The notes under the pieces are model-generated. The model was not told where the DNA came from and did no database searches. It worked only from the letters and a program-made list of their open reading frames with translations. From NCBI GenBank assembly GCA_900764045.1, contig CAAFMN010000056.1, positions 1-5,596 of the forward strand: a stretch of 5,596 nt of DNA, in the 5' to 3' direction. The stretch comes from Clostridia bacterium (lineage in GTDB: Bacteria; Bacillota; Clostridia; Lachnospirales; Bianqueaceae). How positions within the stretch are numbered: the stretch's first letter is position 1; every line of letters starts with the position of its first letter. The position numbers and the translations under genes were made by a program. Positions 1 to 5,596 of this stretch are shown here, piece by piece.

Positions 1-2973
1 GTCAAACTTCAGGTATGTCCTAAAATCGGTATATCGTTGGATATTTTCCTGCAGCTCGCTTTGTTTTCTCGCATTTAACTGTGTATCATCCGCCGTAGTG
101 ATCTGGCTGAACAGCTTCTCTATCAGCTGGCCATATTTATCTTGGAAAGGCCGCGCAAACAAACCCACATCACCTTCCATAAGTTCCGGATCCATAATCA
201 TGTCATAATATTCTGCATAATCCGGATTACGCTCCACACGGAACTGATAACTGTCCGTTCCGAATTGAGCCTGGCGCAGTGCGCGATTTAGATTCTTCAC
301 CTGATCCTGCACTTGGTCGATGCTGGACTTCAATTTGGCCAAAAAATCATTCTGAAACTGTTCCATCGCACTCTCTCGGGCAGCTTTGATCTTTTCTCGG
401 TATTTGGGCAGCTCACTTTCCTCCAGGAGCTTTTGCTCTGCTTCAAACTCATCATTATCCACAGCTTCCACGCGGAAGGAGCAGGGCTTGAACCGGTCTG
501 TGTACTCCCTGCGCGCGTTGAAGAGTTTTCTCTGAGCAGTATCCTGCTCCTTTACGCTCTGCTCCAAACGATTGCTGAAGTTCTTATGAACGATATCTGC
601 GCGGTTCAGTCGGTCAAGCTCCTGCTGATATCTGGGGAGGCCAATGTTTTCCTGATATTCAACAGGAAATTCATCTTGCAGGCGATCCTCCATATTAGAT
701 AGCTGCTGGTAATGATCCGGCAGTACCTCATAGTCGAGCTGGCGAATGCGCTCCTTACGCTGACCAATCTGAATTCCTTTCTGCTCTTTTTCTTTATTCA
801 GCGCTATGATTTCATCCCCGAGCGCAGCAATGGTACGGCGCTGTTCGTCCAGCCACAGAAGATCCAGTTTTGAAAGCTGATCTTCGATATCAGTCACTTC
901 CTTGGTGATCTCCATGCCGCGTAGATATGCTTTTTGCTTTTCTGCCACGGTGTTTTGAATAAAAAAGTGCGTAAATAACGGCTCTTTTGACTGCGTCAAA
1001 AGCCGGCGGATAGGATTCCAGTAACACAGCTGTTCGTCAGTCTGCTTTAACTCCTCTTCCAAGCGAGACACACGCAGGTTTATCGCACGACGACCAATAA
1101 ATGCGTCATCCATCAGCTTGCGCTGAATGGAACGCACAACATACCCCTGGTAGAGGAGCCCGTCTGTTGTAATAGCGGTTTTGAAATTGCGCAGCTGTTC
1201 AGCCGCCTCACAACATACGACGCGCCCCAACAGATAGTCAATATAGCTGCGCGCCAGTTCACTTTCCGTCTCTACCTTACATGCCAGGCTGTCGTCGCGT
1301 GGACGAATCGTTTCTTGTTCGCGGAGCTTACCGATGTCCACCAGTCCAAATGATGCAAAGCCAAACTCTTTTTTGATCCGGTCAAAGATCAACAAGGCAC
1401 TTTTATAATACGTCGGCTCAACCAACAAATAAAACTTCTGCGTATGGAGATATCCCTCCACGGCTCCGCGCCAATGTTCATCCGAAAGCTCCAGGACATC
1501 CGCAAGGATATCTATTCTCACAGGACTGCCAATCTCGCTGTTCAGTTCAGATTCCAAGCGGGACTTCAATTGCAGCAGACCTCGAGGATAGTCTTTAATG
1601 TCCTTTTGGAGATTTGCGAGGACGGTGCGTTTTTGATCCTGTTCCTCCTTCAACTCCGCCAGACGATCTTCTGCTTTGTGCAGCGCATCTCGGATGGTCT
1701 TAGCAAGCTCAGCTGCTGCCTGCTGGGCGATCTCAAAAGGTGCCGATGAATAGGAAAATATCTCATAGCTTCCGGATGTAAAAAGCGAATAAGCCTTCAG
1801 AACGCTTTCGGCCGCTTCCTGCACAGGCACGAGGACTTCTTCTGCATCTTGTTTCAAGATTGCGTCGCACAGACCATTCAGCTGAAGGGATTCCCTTTTT
1901 ATTTCCATTGCCAAGGATTGGAGGTCCTGCGTCAGCCTTTTTTGCTCATTCAGCAGCGTCTGCTTCCGATTGCGGAGTTTTTCTTCCTCCTGAAACACAC
2001 TGCTCTGTGCACAGGCCAAGTCAAGTTCGCGCCTGCGGTTCTCTTTCTGTGTGATTCGATCAGAGATCGTCATGATGCCCTTTTCAATTGTGGTTAACTC
2101 CGCGGTACAGTCTCTCTTTTCAAGCTCAAATCGGTCAATTTGGGCTTGTTCCATTTCTTTTTTGGACCAAAGCACCAAAAATGACTGCACCCGCCAGCGG
2201 TCGATGGCCTGATTCATTTCACGATAGAGCCTGCCAATCTCCTGTAAAGCAGTCAGTTTCTCCTCCTGACGCTGTGCCAACATTTCATGGCGCTTGTAAT
2301 CCCGGATATTTTGCTGCATGGCCTCAATATCAGGCTTTTCTGGTATATCGCAGATGTTCTCGGTAATGAATTTCTGGATATCCACGATAGGACGGAAAGA
2401 TACCGCCTTTTTCATCATTCGCAGGACTTGCTCATTGTGCACATTCCACCGCGACAGCATATTCCTGCGATATTCCTTCTGCGTGTCATAGATCTCTGCC
2501 TTAGCGTAATTCTGCTTCAAAAAACGGCGCAGCGCAGGAATCTCCATAGCCTCTCCGTTTTCAACAAAACCGTTCTCAGGCAGCATTCCCACATAAATGA
2601 AAAAGCGCTCCTGTCTGCTTCCATCACTGCGGCAATCAAAAACGACACCCGTGACAAAGCTGCTGCCCGCCACATCGTCCTGAAACTCGCAGGCAATGTA
2701 GCTGGAGAAATCTTTCCCTCGGCGGGAATATGGGTTATTTTCATCCATATCCGCCCGCAAGTAACCATCCAGCGTGCGCTGAGACTTTTCGTTGGCAGCC
2801 TGATTAAAGTTGCGGGCATTCGTTTCCCCCAACAGAACGATCTGAAGGGCATCAATTACCGTAGATTTTCCTGCGCCGTTTTTTCCGGTGAGAAAATTAA
2901 CATCCCCCACCTCGATGATTTCTTTGCTGAAATACAGCCAGTTAATCAGCAGGATCTTCTTCAGTTTCTTCAT
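1..2973 (-). CDS. jetC: JetC: SMC/MukB-like ATPase of a Wadjet system (C-terminus cut by window edge)
   Basis: Structural maintenance of chromosomes-like ATPase; in Wadjet, JetC dimers with JetA and JetB extrude DNA loops and recognise small circular DNA, which JetD then cleaves. My hand translation from ATG at 2973 stays open for exactly 991 codons to base 1 with no stop. Residues 30-38 read GKNGAGKST, a perfect Walker A, followed by VIDALQIVLLG as in SbcC/MukB/JetC heads. Residues about 1-205 form the N-terminal head. Charged, Gln/Glu/Lys-rich coiled coil runs from about 210 to 470, with a break near 370-405 that may be an elbow. A globular hinge-like part spans about 480-640 (includes TTDGLLYQGYVVRSI). 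A second coiled coil follows to about 940, with the family-like YYDMIMD near 922. The sequence ends at FRTYLKFD, entering the C-terminal head. The signature motif and Walker B are therefore not visible; family length is around 1,100 residues. The start overlaps jetB by 32 nt and has its own strong ribosome binding site. Confidence 0.93.
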   Translation of the reverse strand, partial: MKKLKKILLINWLYFSKEIIEVGDVNFLTGKNGAGKSTVIDALQIVLLGETNARNFNQAANEKSQRTLDGYLRADMDENNPYSRRGKDFSSYIACEFQDDVAGSSFVTGVVFDCRSDGSRQERFFIYVGMLPENGFVENGEAMEIPALRRFLKQNYAKAEIYDTQKEYRRNMLSRWNVHNEQVLRMMKKAVSFRPIVDIQKFITENICDIPEKPDIEAMQQNIRDYKRHEMLAQRQEEKLTALQEIGRLYREMNQAIDRWRVQSFLVLWSKKEMEQAQIDRFELEKRDCTAELTTIEKGIMTISDRITQKENRRRELDLACAQSSVFQEEEKLRNRKQTLLNEQKRLTQDLQSLAMEIKRESLQLNGLCDAILKQDAEEVLVPVQEAAESVLKAYSLFTSGSYEIFSYSSAPFEIAQQAAAELAKTIRDALHKAEDRLAELKEEQDQKRTVLANLQKDIKDYPRGLLQLKSRLESELNSEIGSPVRIDILADVLELSDEHWRGAVEGYLHTQKFYLLVEPTYYKSALLIFDRIKKEFGFASFGLVDIGKLREQETIRPRDDSLACKVETESELARSYIDYLLGRVVCCEAAEQLRNFKTAITTDGLLYQGYVVRSIQRKLMDDAFIGRRAINLRVSRLEEELKQTDEQLCYWNPIRRLLTQSKEPLFTHFFIQNTVAEKQKAYLRGMEITKEVTDIEDQLSKLDLLWLDEQRRTIAALGDEIIALNKEKEQKGIQIGQRKERIRQLDYEVLPDHYQQLSNMEDRLQDEFPVEYQENIGLPRYQQELDRLNRADIVHKNFSNRLEQSVKEQDTAQRKLFNARREYTDRFKPCSFRVEAVDNDEFEAEQKLLEESELPKYREKIKAARESAMEQFQNDFLAKLKSSIDQVQDQVKNLNRALRQAQFGTDSYQFRVERNPDYAEYYDMIMDPELMEGDVGLFARPFQDKYGQLIEKLFSQITTADDTQLNARKQSELQENIQRYTDFRTYLKFD
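2860..2886 (-). other. Walker A (P-loop) motif of JetC
   Basis: These bases encode GKNGAGKST, residues 30-38 of JetC, matching GxxGxGK[ST] exactly. The lysine and serine/threonine that bind ATP phosphates and Mg2+ are intact, so this part of the ATPase site looks functional. The partner Walker B and signature motifs lie beyond the left edge and cannot be judged. Confidence 0.95.
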
Positions 2974-3574
2974 CTGTATCGCCCTCCTTTCGCAGCACAG
3001 ACACGACATCGTTCAACTTCTCGCTAGAAACCGCAGCCAACACGGTCGGTAATATGGCAAATTTACAACCGCTCTGATTAAACTTTCCCTCAATCCGCTG
3101 AATAATCGAGTGATTTTCCAGCAGTGTCAACGCGCGCTTCACTTCATCCATATTGGGCTTTGCTGGAAGGATCGCGTAATCTGTGACGACCTTTTCTAAA
3201 ACATCACGCACCGTGCAGACAGCATCCTGCTCCAGACCGAGCCGTTCCTGGTTTTCTTCATAGATCATACGCAGGGCAAGGAGAATGGCCGTTTCTTTTT
3301 TGCTCAGGTTACAGCGGTTCGCTTCGTCCATATTGATCACATAGAAATAGCCATTTAAATCATCCTTGCGCAGATCCCAATCCAAGAGACTAAGATATTC
3401 TTGCACCGCTTCATAATGCAGAGATAAAAACGTATAATCCGGATTATTCACCCTTCCTTTGCCCGGCCGAACCAGCGTTCGTACAATATAAGTCCGGCTA
3501 AGAAGCTGGTTGCAAACGGCCTTGAACTGTTCTAATTCCTTGGAGGTTGCACTACGAATGAAGTCAAAATCCAT
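2942..3574 (-). CDS. jetB: JetB: MukE-like winged-helix subunit of a Wadjet system
   Basis: A 210-residue protein in the position and size range of JetB, the MukE-like accessory subunit that binds the kleisin JetA and contacts DNA in the JetABC complex. I chose ATG at 3574 (MDFDFIRSAT) because AAGGAG lies 7 nt before it; the reading frame extends upstream to 3667, but that part would overlap jetA by about 100 nt and has no such signal. The protein looks globular and helical: an N-terminal region with YIVRTLVRPGK, then LDWDLRKDDLNGYFYVIN, LSKKETAILLALRMIYEE, and a likely winged helix around residues 135-185 (VKRALTLLENHSIIQRIEG). This resembles the DUF4194-type or clostridial JetB families, which I assign from pattern and context. 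The tail (residues about 197-210) is strongly acidic. It overlaps jetA by 11 nt and jetC by 32 nt. Confidence 0.85.
   Translation of the reverse strand: MDFDFIRSATSKELEQFKAVCNQLLSRTYIVRTLVRPGKGRVNNPDYTFLSLHYEAVQEYLSLLDWDLRKDDLNGYFYVINMDEANRCNLSKKETAILLALRMIYEENQERLGLEQDAVCTVRDVLEKVVTDYAILPAKPNMDEVKRALTLLENHSIIQRIEGKFNQSGCKFAILPTVLAAVSSEKLNDVVSVLRKEGDTDEETEEDPAD
2982..2988 (-). promoter_or_regulatory. Ribosome binding site of jetC
   Basis: On the minus strand AGGAGGG lies 8 nt before the ATG at 2973. It sits inside the jetB coding sequence, in the part encoding JetB's acidic tail. It fixes the jetC start and allows initiation coupled to termination of jetB 32 nt further on. Confidence 0.8.
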
Positions 3575-3581
3575 TTTTCTT

Positions 3582-3587
3582 CTCCTT
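3582..3587 (-). promoter_or_regulatory. Ribosome binding site of jetB
   Basis: AAGGAG on the minus strand lies 7 nt before ATG at 3574 and within the last codons of jetA. It decides the jetB start against the longer upstream frame. The jetA stop at 3564-3566 lies just inside jetB, an arrangement that favours translational coupling. Confidence 0.75.
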
Positions 3588-4033
3588 CCGTCGGATCTGC
3601 ATCTGTGGGATGGAATAGCCATTTTCATGGAATGTGCCACCCAGCTCTTTGATCTGATGGCCTGCAACAGGATCTCCGCTGATCAACACAGCCAGCAAAC
3701 TCATGATGTAGGATTTATCATCCAGAATCTTCAAATCCTTGGAGTAACAGGCCTCCGCATCGCCCAGCCACCCCTGCACATAGGCTGCAATTGCCGCCTT
3801 GCCATATTCGGAGCGCAGCAGCCGGGCAGCCTGTGCGGCTGCTTCCGCGTCAGGCGCCGCTTCCCGGATGAGCACCGGAGCTGCCTTTGTTCGCTTCCCG
3901 GGACGTTTGCGGTACCACAGGCTTTTTTCAGAAAGAAATGACTGCTCATAGAGCTGGAACACCGGTTGTATCCGGTCCACCAGATCGCCTGCACGCCGAT
4001 TGCGGGACAATGCGGTAAGCAGGACATTCAGAT

Positions 4034-4038
4034 CCCCC
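4034..4038 (-). other. Frameshift site in jetA: run of five G
   Basis: On the minus strand the frame reads GTT CGG GGG ATC TGA. The five consecutive G at 4038-4034 are where the upstream frame must pass to the -1 frame to continue into GAT CTG AAT. One added G, or a one-base backward slip on the GGG codon, gives V-R-G-D-L-N without interruption. There is no canonical X XXY YYZ slippery heptamer here, and I saw no obvious downstream stimulatory structure. Confidence 0.85.
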
Positions 4039-4973
4039 GAACGTTCTGATCTCGATTTGTCAGGTTCTCTACCTTCTGCGTTGCAGCCCTTGTATAGCGG
4101 CGAACCTGCGCATCGATCTCATTGAGATAGTCGTGCTCCATATTGTCATATCGCTCGTCGATCCAGAAAATTCTCCGCAGCAGATCGGCGCGGCAGTTTT
4201 CTACTGTATCTCCTCGTTTATCCTGCAAAGCTGCGCTCGCCATGGCAAGCAGCAGAGCATCATCCTCAGCCCAGCTTCTCAAAACAGATTGAATTGGAAC
4301 GCGATACTTTGGGACAGAGTCCTTAATTTTCAACGGTCGTATGTATGCCTCAACTACTTTCTGACCAAACTCGTTGAAATGAGAATCCAGTACCTGATTG
4401 ACGTCCTGCATATCTATCTGCATCTGAAAATAATGCTTCACATTGTGATAGACCATTTGCAACAAATTTATGAGAGCACTGGTGTTATCATAGGCACTGT
4501 AAATTGCGGCCATCTTATCGTAAACACTTTCGCTCTCATCAGCGACCTTCAGAGCAGAGTAGGTGCCAAACACATAGGAAAATCCGCGAGCCGGGCGATC
4601 ATCCCGGAGCCGGTGAAACAGTGCCAGCAGCTGGCTGCTGTAACTTGGGACGGTAATATACTCCTCAAAATCGTCACCTCGCTCTTTTTCAAACCAGCCT
4701 TTGCCGCAGAGTTTACGAATCAAAAAGCGTGCACGGCCGGAGATATCCCGCAACTCCTCCTCATCAATATCTTCCCCTTCAAATGTGGCATCCGCCAGCT
4801 GCTGCTCCAATCTGCTGCGGAGCATAGAATACAGCGTGTCTTCGCGTATTTTTAGGTTTTCACGATATGCGCTGTACAGCACATCCAGTGCATCTGCGTA
4901 TAATGCGCGGTTGGGCGAGGCCAAAGGTGAAAAAAGCTCACCAGGAACCGCTTCAAAAAACTTCATGAAACTT

Positions 4974-4986
4974 CCTCCTATAGGAG
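4974..4986. promoter_or_regulatory. Back-to-back ribosome binding sites in a perfect palindrome between divergent genes
   Basis: The 12-bp palindrome CTCCTATAGGAG occupies 4975-4986. Its left half, read on the minus strand, is the AGGAGG that starts jetA (7 nt to ATG at 4966). Its right half, read on the plus strand, is the AGGAG that starts the DUF5348-like gene (9 nt to ATG at 4996). The two start codons are only 29 nt apart, so neither gene can have a promoter wholly inside the gap; each must be transcribed from within or beyond the opposing gene. Confidence 0.8.
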
Positions 4987-4995
4987 ACGACAATT

Positions 4996-5205
4996 ATGAT
5001 TGGACGATTAATTTGGAATCAGGATAGGCCAGATATCGTATTCGATACGGGGACACTATATGGTGGACTTCACTGTGGAGACTGCTTTGCATGTTGGCTG
5101 GATGGGCGCTGGTTCGATGTTCGCCTGGAATATATGAATGATTGGGTTCTGATCCACAACGGTCTTTTTGTTCCAGTTCGTTATGGCGTTCCTGCGCGAA
5201 TTTAA
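4996..5205 (+). CDS. Small DUF5348-like protein
   Basis: A 69-residue protein of unknown function resembling DUF5348, a small family common in Firmicutes and often met on their mobile elements. The pattern I recognise is an N-terminal strand (GRLIWNQDRPDIVF), then YGGLHCGDCFACWLDGRWFDVRLEY and DWVLIHNG, consistent with a small beta-rich fold. Cysteines 27, 30 and 33 are spaced CxxCxxC after His26; family members usually keep the HCGD/E part. There is no signal peptide or membrane segment. The start is supported by AGGAG 9 nt upstream. The gene is divergent from jetA and convergent with the helicase gene, its TAA directly touching the helicase TGA. It is the only plus-strand gene in the window, so it is not part of the jet transcript. 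I infer nothing firm about its job; a regulatory or accessory role is only a possibility. Confidence 0.75.
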   Translation: MIGRLIWNQDRPDIVFDTGTLYGGLHCGDCFACWLDGRWFDVRLEYMNDWVLIHNGLFVPVRYGVPARI

Positions 5206-5596
5206 TCAGCCCACCACCAACTTATTTGTCTTCTTCAAAAACTTCGCCGGGATCGGGCGATCCAGCCGCCAGGTGATATTCATTGGCCGACTGCCTTCAT
5301 GCTTCACATAGCTCGCCGTTCCCAGATAGGTGTATGCCTCCGCACCACCAGTCACGCGGTCTGACTTAAACTCACGCACAAACAGCAGCACCTTGCTGCC
5401 GCGATCTTCGTGGTGAATATAGCGCTGGCCAGTGGGCGAATTTTCCGCCGTGGTGCTCTGGCTCTGCCAATGAAACAGGCTCTCACTGATGGAATAGTCG
5501 TTGTACATGGTGGTTGGCGAATAGTCCTTATCCGCTTTGTTCAGCGTTACGAAGAATACATCCAACCGTTTGTCCGACAGCCATTTCACACCCTCA
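5206..5596 (-). CDS. C-terminal part of a DEAD/DEAH-box helicase with a DUF3427 domain (5' end beyond window)
   Basis: The last 129 residues of a larger protein; the frame stays open through the right edge (E-G-V-K-W-L-S before base 5580), so the GTG at 5589 is internal rather than a start. The sequence matches the end of DUF3427 domains found at the C-terminus of large superfamily 2 helicases, often with an N-terminal phospholipase D-like nuclease domain. Recognisable pieces in order are FFVTLNKADKDYSPTTMYND, LFHWQSQSTT, PTGQRYIHH, KVLLFVREFK, TYLGTASYVKHEGSRPM and ITWRLDRPIPAKFLKK. The helicase motifs themselves are not in the window, so activity cannot be judged. It lies on the same strand as the jet genes but is separated from them by the oppositely oriented DUF5348-like gene. 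Such helicases often occur in defence and mobile regions; a functional link with Wadjet is not shown. Confidence 0.88.
   Translation of the reverse strand, partial: EGVKWLSDKRLDVFFVTLNKADKDYSPTTMYNDYSISESLFHWQSQSTTAENSPTGQRYIHHEDRGSKVLLFVREFKSDRVTGGAEAYTYLGTASYVKHEGSRPMNITWRLDRPIPAKFLKKTNKLVVG

Larger units (their letters stand above)
3564..4966 (-). pseudogene. jetA: JetA: MukF/kleisin-like subunit of a Wadjet system, with a single-base frameshift
   Basis: JetA is the kleisin-like subunit that bridges the JetC heads and carries JetB. Start ATG at 4966 (MKFFEAVPGELFSPLASPNR) follows AGGAGG with a 7-nt gap; an in-frame codon at 4993 lies before that site and is unlikely. The first frame gives 312 residues with features I recall from clostridial JetA (DUF5716-like): the MKFFE...LASPNR start, FEEYITVPSYSSQLLALF, YVFGTYSALKVAD, a coiled middle, and RRYTRAATQKVENLTNRDQ. 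It stops at TGA 4030-4028. From codon GAT at 4034 the -1 frame continues for 156 residues (DLNVLLTALSRNRRAGDLVD, YEQSFLSEKSLWYRK, ending RRKEKKNGF) to TGA at 3566-3564. Joined, they make 467 residues, near the usual 470-480. Both halves remain otherwise open and family-like, so the lesion is recent, a sequencing error, or bypassed by slippage. Labelled pseudogene only for the broken frame. Confidence 0.85.

Noticed and set aside
2517..2855. A 112-codon minus-strand frame.
   Set aside because: It is an out-of-frame shadow within the head-coding part of jetC.
2287..3027. A 246-codon plus-strand open frame.
   Set aside because: It lies fully opposite jetC and the end of jetB, which have a Walker A motif, ribosome binding sites and uninterrupted frames. 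Its product shows no recognisable domain. The other plus-strand frames at 313-2366, 3510-3941 and 4133-4855 are rejected for the same reason.
3731..4027. A 98-codon minus-strand frame starting with ATG directly after the jetA premature stop.
   Set aside because: It is in the third frame, not the frame that continues JetA. Its product (MSCLPHCPAIGVQA...) is not family-like, and no good ribosome binding site was seen.
4028..4040. A programmed -1 ribosomal frameshift as the normal way of making JetA.
   Set aside because: There is no standard slippery heptamer or evident stimulator, and JetA is normally a single uninterrupted protein. An indel or sequencing error at a G run is simpler, though not proven.
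4899..4904. A TATAAT hexamer on the plus strand, 91 nt before the DUF5348-like start, as a possible -10 box.
   Set aside because: No TTGACA-like hexamer lies about 17 nt upstream and there is no extended -10 TG; it is inside jetA coding sequence and may be chance. It is still the best candidate I saw for that gene.
5034..5047. Short inverted repeat TATCG-TATT-CGATA inside the DUF5348-like gene, a possible operator for the jet operon.
   Set aside because: Five-base arms are expected by chance at this length, and no convincing promoter elements for jetA were found around it.
5250..5263. Inverted repeat GGATC-GGGC-GATCC near the end of the helicase gene, a possible terminator.
   Set aside because: No T-run follows it on either strand, and it lies within conserved coding sequence.

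Overview
The window carries most of a Wadjet-type (JetABCD) anti-plasmid/anti-phage SMC system on the minus strand. It is flanked on the right by a small plus-strand DUF5348-like gene and the C-terminal end of a DUF3427-type DEAD/DEAH helicase. Strong AGGAGG-type ribosome binding sites, tightly overlapping genes and resemblance to clostridial versions of these families suggest a Firmicute, most likely a gut-type Clostridia member. The mix of a defence system, a DUF5348 protein and a DUF3427 helicase fits an accessory region or defence island. The taxonomic guess is inference from family resemblance only.

Layout from right to left, in the direction of the main operon. At 5206-5596 (minus) is the 3' end of a helicase gene whose body lies beyond the right edge. 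At 4996-5205 (plus) is a 69-residue DUF5348-like protein, convergent with and directly abutting the helicase gene. A 29-nt gap, holding two back-to-back ribosome binding sites in one perfect palindrome, separates it from the divergent jet operon. The operon is jetA (4966 to 3564), jetB (3574 to 2942) and jetC (2973 to 1 and beyond), each overlapping the next. No jetD is visible; in Wadjet operons it normally follows jetC, so it would be expected just beyond the left edge.

JetC is a MukB/SMC-like ATPase with a perfect Walker A motif, long coiled coils and a central hinge. It is open for 991 codons and is cut by the window edge before the signature and Walker B motifs. JetA (MukF/kleisin-like) and JetB (MukE-like) would complete the loop-extruding complex that hands DNA to the JetD nuclease. 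The main anomaly is in jetA: the reading frame breaks at a run of five G residues (4034-4038), while the rest of the family-like protein continues intact in the -1 frame. One extra G would restore a 467-residue protein. This could be a sequencing error, a recent inactivating mutation, or, less likely, a slippage-controlled gene.

No RNA genes, CRISPR array, insertion sequence or convincing terminator were seen, and no stretch over 300 bases lacks a gene. The system is recognisable rather than wholly new. The least explained parts are the jetA frameshift, the shared-palindrome divergent start region, and the role of the small DUF5348 gene.
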